Source: Treponema sp. (GTDB lineage: Bacteria > Spirochaetota > Spirochaetia > Treponematales > Breznakiellaceae). From it: DNA of 22,615 bases. Location of the stretch: the NCBI GenBank assembly GCA_031289935.1, contig JAITON010000091.1, positions 1 to 22,615 on the forward strand, written 5' to 3'. Every line of letters begins with the position of its first letter. Within the stretch, counting starts at the first letter, position 1. Positions 1-6,844 of the stretch are shown piece by piece. The translations under genes and the position numbers were made by a program. The notes below the pieces were generated by a model that searched no databases, was not told the DNA's origin, and saw nothing but the letters and a program-made list of their open reading frames with translations.

Positions 1-168
1 CTTTGGCGGTACCGCTGAGCTCTTTGGCGGCACCGCTGGGCTCTTTGGCGGCACCGCTGAGCCCTTTGGCGGCACCGCTGAGCTCTTTGGCGGCACCGCT
101 GGGCCCTTTGGCGGCACCGCTGGGCTCTTTGGCGGCACCGCTGAGCTCTTCAGCGGCACCGCTGAGCC
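1..168. repeat. 21-bp tandem array 1 (8 units)
   Basis: Eight consecutive 21-bp units start at 1, 22, 43, 64, 85, 106, 127 and 148, each of the form CTTTGGCGGCACCGCTGRGCY. The first has GGTACC in the centre, giving the palindrome GCGGTACCGC; the others have GCGGCACCGC. The last unit (CTTCAGCGG...) is diverged and a further half-unit follows to about 178. The array may extend left of the window. One plus frame is open with an alanine/proline heptapeptide, but this follows from a 21-bp (7-codon) period and there is no ribosome binding site, so I treat it as non-coding DNA. It lies just upstream of the shared leader at 193-305. Confidence 0.9.
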
Positions 169-192
169 CTTCAGGGCGAGGTTGTTGATTTT

Positions 193-305
193 GGCTTTAA
201 GTCCCCGCCACCACGGCTTTGATGTCGCAATCAGCCGCGCGTTGCGCGGTTCCGGCTGTGGGGCGGGGCTTTGAGTATACATCTTACATCCATAAGGAGG
301 TCAAG
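193..305 (+). promoter_or_regulatory. Conserved 113-nt leader, copy A
   Basis: This stretch aligns without gaps to the reverse strand of 17499-17611 upstream of the NHL lipoprotein gene, with about 100 of 113 positions identical in my alignment by eye. It ends in a strong ribosome binding site (AAGGAGG at 294-300) five bases before the ATG. It contains the inverted repeat CCGCGC-GTT-GCGCGG (positions about 235-249), largely kept in the other copy, and a TATACAT box near 276-282. Whether it holds the promoter or is only a 5' UTR is not clear: no good -35 box is visible at the right spacing from TATACA. The identity stops abruptly at the start codon region, so the two genes share the control region and not the body. 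Confidence 0.8.
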
Positions 306-677
306 ATGAAGAAAAACAAGTTTTTGTTTCTGGGAATGCTGGCGAAGGTTACGGCCGTAACCCTCGCGCTGGTATTCGCGCTGGCGCTGACGGGCTGCGG
401 CGGGGATCCGCTCGTCGGAACCTGGCTGAGTGAGGCCGGTGAGGGGAATAGTCCCCCCGCCGGCGCTTACAAGCTCGTGGTTACCGCGCCCAATACATGG
501 GTCATGTCCATGGGATCATTGGAAGTACAGAAGGGTACCTATTCGGGGACCACGTTAACGCTGACCCATGCCTGGAATGGGAGTGCGTGGGCGGAGTCAG
601 CAGGCAGCATTGAGGCAGTTATTGCATCTGACGGCAAGACGCTGACTATGTCTGAGATGAGCTTTAAGAAACAGTAA
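306..677 (+). CDS. Small lipoprotein of unknown function
   Basis: A 123-residue protein. I place the start at the ATG at 306 because AAGGAGG sits five bases upstream and because the signal peptide begins there (MKKNK..., hydrophobic to residue 30); an in-frame ATG at 219 would put the leader in the protein. The lipobox is LTGC with Cys31 as the likely lipidated residue, so it should be exported and membrane-anchored. The mature part is about 92 residues, with GTW and a GTYSG-TTLTLT pattern that suggests a small beta-barrel or beta-sandwich of the kind seen in lipocalin-like treponemal lipoproteins; this is inference. No catalytic motif is visible. It stands alone, flanked by repeats, and ends in a strong terminator. 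It shares its leader with the NHL lipoprotein at 16122-17498 but not its body. Confidence 0.8.
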   Translation: MKKNKFLFLGMLAKVTAVTLALVFALALTGCGGDPLVGTWLSEAGEGNSPPAGAYKLVVTAPNTWVMSMGSLEVQKGTYSGTTLTLTHAWNGSAWAESAGSIEAVIASDGKTLTMSEMSFKKQ

Positions 678-680
678 CTG

Positions 681-736
681 GTAGTTTGCCTGCAATCCTA
701 CCGGATTGCACAATCCTACCGGATTGCACAAACTAC
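681..736. repeat. Composite palindromic element
   Basis: An outer pair of arms GTAGTTTG (681-688) and CAAACTAC (729-736) encloses two consecutive hairpins, TGCAATCC-TACC-GGATTGCA (691-710) and CAATCC-TACC-GGATTG (711-726). The inner arms and the AGTTTG outer arms recur at 17931-18011, so this looks like a dispersed REP-like intergenic repeat. It begins three bases after the stop codon of the lipoprotein gene. Confidence 0.8.
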
Positions 737-750
737 ACTATGAGACGAGC

Positions 751-799
751 GGGCGGCCTTACCATCCGGCTTTGCCGGATGGTCGGGGCCGCCCTTTTT
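751..799 (+). terminator. Intrinsic terminator of the small lipoprotein gene
   Basis: Nested perfect stems: outer GGGCGGCC (751-758) with GGCCGCCC (787-794), inner ACCATCCGGC (761-770) with GCCGGATGGT (774-783) around a TTT loop, followed directly by TTTTT (795-799). It lies 74 bases after the stop at 677. The outer arms and T tract resemble the terminator of the NHL lipoprotein gene at 16054-16097. Confidence 0.88.
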
Positions 800-861
800 G
801 CGTCTGATGCCGGCTGGGGCCCTAAGGCCCTGGGACACGGTTGTGCCCGCCTCAGAGACGC

Positions 862-966
862 CGTTACCCGCCACAGGTAAGGCGTTACCCGCCACAGGTA
901 AGGCGTTACCCGCCACGGGTAAAGCGTGACCCGCCACGGGTAAAGCGTTACCCGCCACAGGTAAAG
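862..966. repeat. 21-bp tandem array 2 (5 units plus degenerate edges)
   Basis: Five units start at 862, 883, 904, 925 and 946, of the form CGTTACCCGCCACAGGTAARG. Each holds the inverted repeat TTACC-N7-GGTAA. The unit-length segments on both sides (841-861 and 967-987) are decayed relatives. The array fills the space between the plus-strand terminator and the 3' end of the convergent LysM gene. Apart from this array and the terminator I see nothing else in 678-993. Confidence 0.9.
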
Positions 967-993
967 CGCGCCCCGTGTCAGGCCAGGGCCGCC

Positions 994-1851
994 TCAATCC
1001 AGCGGAACATAGGTCACGCCGTCCTCCCACATACCGGTCCGGGCTTCCCCCCGGATGCTGGGGATCTCCAGCACGAAACCGGGGTGGATCAGGTCCGGGT
1101 TATTGGGGTCGGGCAGCCGTAAACGGTTGGCCTCGTAGAGGAGCTGCCACTGGCGGGAGTCCCCGTAGGCCCAATCCCGGCCGGCAATGTTCCAGAGACA
1201 GTCCCGGGTCAGCGCCCAGGGCCGGACCGTGTACTGGGCCGGCAGGGGGGCCGCCTCACCCGGCTCGGCGGCCGGCTCGGCGGCCGGCTCGGCCAGCCCC
1301 GCCAGAGCCGCCAGGACCTGTTTCGCCGAACTGATGGCATCGTCCCAGCTTTCCTCATCCCGCTGAACCAGCGCATTGTCGTAAGCGGTATGGGCTTCTT
1401 CGTATTGCCGGGGATAGCGGCTTGGGACCTCTACCAATTGGGCCCAGCTTATCCGGGAATGGGCGGCCATGATGGCGTCGTCGGTCTCCTTGACCTTGAG
1501 CTGCCGGGCCACGTATTCGTCCGAAAGCCTGGCTTGCTCAACCGCCAGGGCCGCATATTGCGTGGAGGTGTCGTAATCCCCTTCTGCAAAGCTATCCTGG
1601 GCAAGCCTGGTCAGCCTGAGGCTTTCCAGAAAATACTGATTATTGCGGATGCTGCCGGGAACCTGTACCGGGGCATCGGTGGAGGCCGCAGCAGCCAGGG
1701 TAAGCAGGGGAATAAAATAGAAGTTATCCCCCCCGTTGCCGGGATCCAGGGACCAGAGGTAGCCAAGCTCCTCCGCAGGAGGCTCGGCCAGGACGGTCCC
1801 GGCTCCGGCGATGATCAAAACCAATACTATAAGGGATACGCTGCGTTTCAT
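994..1851 (-). CDS. Exported LysM-domain protein
   Basis: 285 residues. A Sec signal peptide (residues 1-22, ending VLA before EPP) is followed by a helical region rich in Ala and acidic residues (about 75-185, TPR-like helix pairs), a short Ala-Glu-Pro linker (188-200) and a C-terminal LysM fold (about 206-265: YTVRPW..., DCLWNIAG, LLYEAN, HPGFVLEIP). LysM binds peptidoglycan glycan strands, so the protein probably sits on the cell wall in the periplasm. Its ATG overlaps the stop of the upstream lipoprotein gene as ATGA (1848-1851), so the two are translationally coupled and probably work together at the envelope. No enzymatic domain is visible. The family name is confident, the role is inferred. 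Confidence 0.82.
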   Translation of the reverse strand: MKRSVSLIVLVLIIAGAGTVLAEPPAEELGYLWSLDPGNGGDNFYFIPLLTLAAAASTDAPVQVPGSIRNNQYFLESLRLTRLAQDSFAEGDYDTSTQYAALAVEQARLSDEYVARQLKVKETDDAIMAAHSRISWAQLVEVPSRYPRQYEEAHTAYDNALVQRDEESWDDAISSAKQVLAALAGLAEPAAEPAAEPGEAAPLPAQYTVRPWALTRDCLWNIAGRDWAYGDSRQWQLLYEANRLRLPDPNNPDLIHPGFVLEIPSIRGEARTGMWEDGVTYVPLD

Positions 1852-2822
1852 TCTGCTCCTCCTTCTTCACCGGCCAGGGCGGCTTCGGCGTTTTTCAGGG
1901 TCTCTTCGCTGGCGGCGGTCCGTTCTTCCGCCACCCGGATAGCCTCCTGGGCCTGGCGGCGTTTCTCCTCGGCAATGGCCGCCGTGGCGGTAAAGCGGTA
2001 CTCCGCCTCTATATAGGCGTCTACGGCCTGGGAATAGTCTCCCGCTTCGTAGGCGGCCCCGGCCTGGGTGTAGAATCCGCCGGCCTCGTTAAAATCGGCC
2101 TTGACGGCCACATCGGCCTTGAGGTCCAGGGCCTTTTGCCGTTCTTCGTCCGCCGCAGCCCGGCGTTCCCCGGCATAGGTCTTCCAGGCCGTATCCAGGG
2201 CCTGGCGGTAGCGTTGGAGCGCCTCCCCGGCTTTGTCCCGGGCCTCGTCAAGGGAACCGGCCTCATAGGCCGCTAGGGCGGCGTTATGGGCGGCGGCCCC
2301 CTGGGCAATGCCTTCGGGATCGTAGCCCTCAAAACCCTTTTCCTGGATCTCATCCCGGGCCGCTCCGGCCTGGGCCAGGACGCCGAGGATCCGGTAGAGC
2401 TCCCCGGCCCGCCCGGCCTTGTCCCGGGCTTCCTCGTAATCCTTGCCGTCAAAAGCGGCCCGGGCTTCCGCCGCCGCCTCATCGGCCCCGGCAAGATGGT
2501 CCGGCAAACGCGCTCCGGCTCCGGCGGCCAGAGCATCCTCCCGGGCCTGGGCCATCTGGTCCAGGAGGGATTCCGCCTCGGTCTGAGCCGGCGCCGCCGC
2601 CGGCTCAGGCGGCTGGGTTGGCGCAGGGGGTGGCGCCGGTGGCTGGGTTGGCGCCGGTGGCGTCTCCGGGACGGCTGGGCTAGGAACCGGCGCGGCCGGC
2701 GGCGGGGCGGGCGTTTCTACGGGCGGCGCCGCTTCCCCTGGCGGGGGAGTGCTCGTGCAGGATACTACCAAAAAAACAGCCAAGAGCCCCATAAGGGCCG
2801 GCAACAGATAACGCTTTTTCAT
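1848..2822 (-). CDS. Proline-rich lipoprotein with helical repeats
   Basis: 324 residues, starting at an ATG preceded by GGGAGGAG at good spacing. The signal peptide ends in a lipobox with Cys22 (VVSC), so the protein should be lipidated. Residues about 24-80 are a Pro/Ala/Glu-rich linker of PAPPPAAP and PPAPTQPP type, suited to spanning part of the periplasm. The rest (about 85-320) is alpha-helical with repeated segments of the pattern AxAAFDGKDYEEARDKAG and AAYEAGDYSQAVDAY, which resemble degenerate TPRs about 45-60 residues apart. It is the first gene of a two-gene unit with the LysM protein, whose own helical part has the same GDYDTSTQYA-like motif, so the two may be ancient paralogues of one envelope scaffold. 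Function unknown. Confidence 0.8.
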   Translation of the reverse strand: MKKRYLLPALMGLLAVFLVVSCTSTPPPGEAAPPVETPAPPPAAPVPSPAVPETPPAPTQPPAPPPAPTQPPEPAAAPAQTEAESLLDQMAQAREDALAAGAGARLPDHLAGADEAAAEARAAFDGKDYEEARDKAGRAGELYRILGVLAQAGAARDEIQEKGFEGYDPEGIAQGAAAHNAALAAYEAGSLDEARDKAGEALQRYRQALDTAWKTYAGERRAAADEERQKALDLKADVAVKADFNEAGGFYTQAGAAYEAGDYSQAVDAYIEAEYRFTATAAIAEEKRRQAQEAIRVAEERTAASEETLKNAEAALAGEEGGAE

Positions 2823-2996
2823 TGATGACTCCTCCCTTGGCCATGTAGCTTCGTTTTTTCTTTTTTTTCACCAAAACCAAAGCAACATGACACATTCACA
2901 CCATATATATTATATAATCGGCTTCTTAGTAAAAGTTACAAAGGAAATTCTGGTCCGTTGGACCGGAGCCGGTATCTTAGAGAGAAAGAGGTTTTT
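2823..2996. promoter_or_regulatory. AT-rich divergent promoter region
   Basis: The only clearly AT-rich stretch in this part of the window separates the envelope operon (minus) from the ydbC-like gene (plus). A TATAAT box occurs on the plus strand at 2913-2918 and one on the minus strand at 2909-2914, overlapping. The -35 partners are weak or badly spaced (ATGACA at 2887-2892 for the plus strand, 20 bases away), so the exact promoters are uncertain. A small inverted repeat GGTCC-GTT-GGACC lies at 2952-2964 in the leader of the plus-strand gene. Confidence 0.45.
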
Positions 2997-3233
2997 ATGT
3001 CCGACATCAGCTTTGAAATCACCAAACACTGCGGCGTCATTTCGGAGGAAAAGAGCGGCTGGCGCAAGGAACTAAACATGGTGGCCTGGAACGGCCGGGC
3101 CCCCAAGTTTGACCTTCGGGAGTGGTCGCCAAACCACGAAAAGATGAGCAAGGGGATCACCCTGACCCGGGAGGAGGCGGCTGCCGTGGCGGAGTGCCTG
3201 AAAAAGGCCTTCGCAGATCCCGCCTCAACCTAG
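2997..3233 (+). CDS. YdbC/PC4-like single-strand nucleic-acid-binding protein
   Basis: 78 residues. I choose the ATG at 2997 (RBS-like AAAGAGG just upstream, and family homology begins at SFEI); the longer frame from 2958 adds 13 residues of leader. The sequence matches what I recall of the bacterial YdbC family, compact homologues of the eukaryotic coactivator PC4: an N-terminal beta strand (FEITKHCGVIS), then GWRKELN, a central WNGRAPKFDLREW segment, the WSPNHEKMSKGITL motif and a C-terminal helix (EEAAAVAECLKKAF). PC4-fold proteins bind single-stranded DNA or RNA as dimers. Its last nine bases overlap the 3' end of rnhA on the other strand, so the two genes are convergent. Both products act on unusual nucleic-acid structures, but a functional link is inference. 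Confidence 0.82.
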   Translation: MSDISFEITKHCGVISEEKSGWRKELNMVAWNGRAPKFDLREWSPNHEKMSKGITLTREEAAAVAECLKKAFADPAST

Positions 3234-3692
3234 AGAGGCAACGGCCCGTTGGGTGAGTTCGTCGCAGCGCTCGTTGAAGGTATTACCGTCGTGGCCCTTA
3301 ACCCATTGCCAGTCTATCTTGAAGCGGGAAGCGGCCTCATCCAGCGCCGTCCAAAGCTCCTGGTTCTTTACAGGCTTCCGGTCGCTGGTCCGCCAGTTGT
3401 TCTCCTGCCAGACCGGAAGCCACGTGGTCATGCCCTTCTGGACATACTGGGAATCGGTAAAGATATGGACTATTGTAGGTTTGATATTCCGCCTGTGAAG
3501 CATCTTGAGGGCCGCAATAACCGCCTTGAGTTCCATGCGGTTATTGGTGGTGTCCCGTTCGGCGCCCCATTTTTCAACGAGAATCTCGGCATTGGAGTCC
3601 TTGGCCCCATGCCGCCGGATGATCAGATAAGCCCAGCCTCCGGGGCCGGGATTCCCCGAGCAGCCCCCGTCGGTATAAATATGGATATCCAT
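3225..3692 (-). CDS. rnhA: Ribonuclease HI
   Basis: 155 residues, the normal size for type 1 RNase H. It cleaves the RNA strand of RNA-DNA hybrids with two metal ions (R-loops, primers). The four catalytic acids are in place: Asp8 (YTDGG), Glu54 (NRMEL), Asp80 (FTDSQY) and Asp144 (ERCDEL), with the mobile histidine His134 in KGHDGN; the Trp-rich basic protrusion (W91, W95, W100) is also present. The start is the ATG at 3692: homology begins at DIHIYTDGG, and the open frame upstream to 4034 runs through the promoter and antisense to the PBP gene. No Shine-Dalgarno is seen, and a near-consensus promoter is placed so that the first transcribed base is about the A of ATG, so the mRNA is probably leaderless. 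The 3' end overlaps the convergent ydbC-like gene by nine bases. Confidence 0.95.
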   Translation of the reverse strand: MDIHIYTDGGCSGNPGPGGWAYLIIRRHGAKDSNAEILVEKWGAERDTTNNRMELKAVIAALKMLHRRNIKPTIVHIFTDSQYVQKGMTTWLPVWQENNWRTSDRKPVKNQELWTALDEAASRFKIDWQWVKGHDGNTFNERCDELTQRAVASLG

Positions 3693-3728
3693 ACTTATAC
3701 TATAACCTAGGAGACCCTGCCTTGTCAA
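3693..3728 (-). promoter_or_regulatory. rnhA promoter giving a leaderless start
   Basis: On the minus strand there is TTGACA (3728-3723), an 18-base spacer and TATAGT (3704-3699). Six bases separate the -10 box from the ATG at 3692, so the expected first transcribed base is the A of the start codon. The sequence between the -10 box and ATG has no AGGAGG-like site. Confidence 0.75.
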
Positions 3729-3813
3729 GTGACGGGAAACGGGCCGAAGCGCCTCATTGCAAAAAGTAACCGGAGGAGCTGTTCTGAACTTGCTCGAAAG
3801 GCGCGAGGCGGGC

Positions 3814-6435
3814 ATGAAGCAGTTGAGAGGGCTTCCCCAAATCTTCAAGAGCAGGTATACTCCAGCTGTGAAGAAGGGCCGTGTATCTGTTGGTGTTTTT
3901 GCCGGATTGACGCTGATCCTCTGCCTGGGCTTTGGGGCCGTCCTGGGGCGTGTTTTGGCGGAGACGGAAAATATCAAAAACCAGGAAAACTGGGAACAAA
4001 TTATCCCCGCCCTGCCGACCCGGATCCTGGACATCCACGGGAATCTGATTACCGAGTTTTCCGCCGATGAAAAGCGGGAACTGATCTCCCTGGGCGAGCT
4101 TCCCCGGCACCTGATCTACGCGGTGCTGGCCCGGGAGGACCCGGAATTCTATGAGCACAAGGGGTTCAGCTTCCGGGGAGTTGCCCGGGCGGCCTTTGGG
4201 ATGGTCACGGGGCAGAGCCTGGGGGGCGGCTCCACCATCACCCAGCAGGTGGCCGGGACCCTCTACGCGGACCGGACCGACATCAGCCTGACACGGAAAC
4301 TGGTAGAGCTCTGGTGGTCCTTTCAAATGGAACGGCGTTACACCAAAGACGAAATCCTGGAGATGTACCTGAACTATATGTACATGGGGCCCGGGACCTA
4401 CGGTGTGGAGGCGGCCAGCAAATACTTCTTCGGCCACAGCGCCCGGGAGATCAGCCTGGCGGAATCGGCGGTCCTGGTGGTCCAGCTTTCCAGCCCCAGC
4501 CGTTACAATCCTCTGAACAATCCCAACGAAGCTATGGACCGGCAGCGGTACGTGCTGGAGAAGATGATCGATCTGGGCTACGTTACCGGCGAAGAAGCGG
4601 AGGTTTCCTTCAACGAATACTGGGACAACTACGATTATACCCGGGCTTCCACTGCGGCCTATTACGACCGGACGGACGCCGCCCCCTGGTTCAGCGAGTA
4701 TGTGCGCCGGGAACTGGATAGCATGATGTACGGCGCCATGGACTATTACCGGGACGGTTACACGGTACAGACCACCCTGGACCTGGGCTTCCAGGAAACG
4801 GCCCAAAAGCTCATGGACGAGGGGATCGCCAGGGCGAACCGGGAGTATGCGGCCACCCGGAATACCCGGCTAACCGTGGCCACCCGGACCTATGTTCCCA
4901 TCACAGAGCTCCTGGCCCTCCTCTTTAACCTTAGCGGTATACACAATGTGTCGGCGGGGCAGAACGAGTCCCGGGCTATGTCCCGGTATACCCGGGTGAT
5001 TAACCCGGTCGTGGACATGGCGGCCCTGCTCTTCGGCATCCAAGACCTCAAGCCCATGACCAATTCCGCCTATGCGGACCTCCAGCGCAGCACGGAACAG
5101 AACGTGGTGGAGGGGGCCATGATCAGCCTGGAGAATGAGACGGGCTACATCAAGGCTATCATCGGGGGCTCCAGGTACGATGAATCGAACCAGTTGATCC
5201 GGGCCAGCCAAGCGAAGATACAGCCGGGTAGCGCCTTCAAACCCCTCTACTATTCGGCGGCCATTGATTCCCGGAAATTCACCCCCGCGACCATGGTCTA
5301 CGACCAGCCCCACGTCTTCTATAACGAGGACGGTACCCCCTACGTGCCCCTGAATTTTGAAGGCGCCTGGAGGGGGCCGACGCTGATATACTATGCCCTG
5401 GCAAATTCCATGAACGTGGTCTCCGTAAAGGTCCTGGACGGCATCGGTTTTGACGCCGCCATTGACCGGGCCTCCGCCCTGCTAGGAATCACCGACCCGG
5501 ACGAGAAGCGGCGGACCTTTACACGGGTCTATCCCCTGGCCCTGGGCATCATCGCGGTGTCCCCTCTCCAGATGGCCCGGGCTTTCGCGATCTTTGCCAA
5601 CCAGGGCCAGGAAGTGAGCCCCATCGCCATCCGTTCTATTGAGGACCGTAACGGCCGGATCGTGGTGGACGTGGAGCGGGACCTCCGGGAAAGACAGCGG
5701 CGCCTGGGGGACGCTATTCAGGTAATCAGCCCCCAGAACGCCTACGTGATGACCAGCATGCTCAAAAAGACCGTAGAAGTGGGTACCCTCTACAATCCCT
5801 CGGGGCAAACCTCCAAGTTCGTCTTCCGGGATGCGGAGGATAAGAGCTACCGTATGCCTATGGCGGGTAAGACCGGGACCCCTCAGAACTGGTCCGACGC
5901 CTGGACCGTGGGCTATTCGGCCTATTACACCACGGCGGTCTGGTTCGGCTTTGACCTGCCGGGGAATTCCCTGGGGAAGACCCTGACGGGCTCCACCCTG
6001 GCAGGGCCGGTCTGGGCGGATTTCATGCGGGAAATCCACCAGGGGCTCCCGGCAAGGGATTTTGTCCGCCCCGCCTCGGGGGTGGTGGATATGACGGTCT
6101 GTGCCGAGACAGGGCAGCTCAGGACTGCGGCCTGTCCCAGCGGCGTAACCCTGAGCTTCCTGGAGGGGACCCAGCCCACGGTCTACTGCGAGACCCACCA
6201 GGCGGTGCACCCCCTTACGCCCTCCACGAACCGCAACCCCTACCGGGATGCCGTGATCTTTGACCCTGCGGATTACCTTTCGGATTTTCGGATGCCGGTA
6301 CTTAACCTGGATCTGCTCCCCGGCTTTAACGCGCCGGTCCCCGAGACCGAGACCGGAGCCGGTACCACGGTCACCCCGGAGGACCTCGCGGATTACGGCC
6401 TGGACATTCCCGAATACAATCCCTTTTTGGAATAG
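3814..6435 (+). CDS. Bifunctional class A penicillin-binding protein (PBP1A type)
   Basis: 873 residues from the ATG at 3814 (GAGG five bases upstream). A TTG at 3790, after GGAGGAG at 3772-3778, is a possible alternative that would add eight residues. It polymerises lipid II into glycan strands and cross-links the peptides. A single N-terminal membrane anchor (about residues 24-46) is followed by the GT51 transglycosylase, with Glu108 in REDPEFYEHKG, then GGSTITQQ and RRYTKDEILEMYLN. The transpeptidase follows, with nucleophile Ser473 in SAFK, then Ser532 in SMN and Lys686 in KTGT. A roughly 120-residue C-terminal extension contains three cysteines (VCAE, AACPS, VYCET) and ends in an acidic Pro-rich tail. 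The gene is divergent from rnhA and followed nine bases later by the ParB-like gene, so those two are probably co-transcribed. Confidence 0.93.
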   Translation: MKQLRGLPQIFKSRYTPAVKKGRVSVGVFAGLTLILCLGFGAVLGRVLAETENIKNQENWEQIIPALPTRILDIHGNLITEFSADEKRELISLGELPRHLIYAVLAREDPEFYEHKGFSFRGVARAAFGMVTGQSLGGGSTITQQVAGTLYADRTDISLTRKLVELWWSFQMERRYTKDEILEMYLNYMYMGPGTYGVEAASKYFFGHSAREISLAESAVLVVQLSSPSRYNPLNNPNEAMDRQRYVLEKMIDLGYVTGEEAEVSFNEYWDNYDYTRASTAAYYDRTDAAPWFSEYVRRELDSMMYGAMDYYRDGYTVQTTLDLGFQETAQKLMDEGIARANREYAATRNTRLTVATRTYVPITELLALLFNLSGIHNVSAGQNESRAMSRYTRVINPVVDMAALLFGIQDLKPMTNSAYADLQRSTEQNVVEGAMISLENETGYIKAIIGGSRYDESNQLIRASQAKIQPGSAFKPLYYSAAIDSRKFTPATMVYDQPHVFYNEDGTPYVPLNFEGAWRGPTLIYYALANSMNVVSVKVLDGIGFDAAIDRASALLGITDPDEKRRTFTRVYPLALGIIAVSPLQMARAFAIFANQGQEVSPIAIRSIEDRNGRIVVDVERDLRERQRRLGDAIQVISPQNAYVMTSMLKKTVEVGTLYNPSGQTSKFVFRDAEDKSYRMPMAGKTGTPQNWSDAWTVGYSAYYTTAVWFGFDLPGNSLGKTLTGSTLAGPVWADFMREIHQGLPARDFVRPASGVVDMTVCAETGQLRTAACPSGVTLSFLEGTQPTVYCETHQAVHPLTPSTNRNPYRDAVIFDPADYLSDFRMPVLNLDLLPGFNAPVPETETGAGTTVTPEDLADYGLDIPEYNPFLE

Positions 6436-6444
6436 GGGACGGTT

Positions 6445-6837
6445 ATGCAGATACCGGTTGAAGACATCAAAGTGCGGAAGCGTATCCGCAAGGACATGGG
6501 GGACCTTGGGGCCCTGGCAGAGAGCATGAAGCGGCTGGGCCAGATCAGCCCCATCACCCTCAGCAAGCAGAACGAGCTCATCGCCGGGGGCAGGCGGCTT
6601 GCGGCGGCCAAATCCCTGGGCTGGAAGACCATCAGCGCGGTCATCGTGGACCTGCCGGAAAAGCTCTCCCGGCTGGAGTACGAGGTGGAAGAGAATCTCT
6701 ACCGCCAGGACCTGAATGATGATGAGATCTCCAAGGCCAGCCGGGAAATCTGCAAGCTCAGGAACCCTGGTTTCTTCCGCCGCCTCTGGAACTCAATCGC
6801 GGCATTCTTTAGGCGGATTTTCAATATATCTCCCTAG
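6445..6837 (+). CDS. ParB N-terminal-domain protein with basic amphipathic tail
   Basis: 130 residues; starts nine bases after the PBP stop with GGGGA as ribosome binding site. Residues 1-95 form a ParB/Srx-type domain: the VEDIKVRKRIRKDMGDL opening, LIAGGRRLAAAK (45-56, the GERR-like nucleotide-binding box with Gly for Glu) and ENLYRQDLNDDE (83-94). ParB proteins proper continue with a helix-turn-helix that reads parS and a dimerisation domain; both are missing here. Instead the last 22 residues (about 109-130) form a short, strongly basic amphipathic segment (FFRRLWNSIAAFFRRIF) that could lie on the membrane. It is probably not the chromosome-partition ParB. Linkage to a cell-wall synthase suggests a role at the membrane, which is inference. 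Confidence 0.8.
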   Translation: MQIPVEDIKVRKRIRKDMGDLGALAESMKRLGQISPITLSKQNELIAGGRRLAAAKSLGWKTISAVIVDLPEKLSRLEYEVEENLYRQDLNDDEISKASREICKLRNPGFFRRLWNSIAAFFRRIFNISP

Positions 6838-6844
6838 GGCCCCC

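Noticed and set aside
3..188. Open frame of alanine/proline heptapeptides in array 1, and similar ones in arrays 2, 3 and 4
   Set aside because: A 21-bp period is seven codons, so any unit without a stop gives an open heptapeptide frame, often in several frames at once. No ribosome binding site or family similarity.
3693..4034. N-terminal extension of the rnhA frame
   Set aside because: RNase HI homology begins at 3692; the extension covers the promoter and the 5' end of the PBP gene and lacks a plausible start.
4870..6210. Minus-strand frames opposite the PBP gene
   Set aside because: They are shadows of a gene with all catalytic motifs on the plus strand; high GC gives long antisense frames throughout this window.
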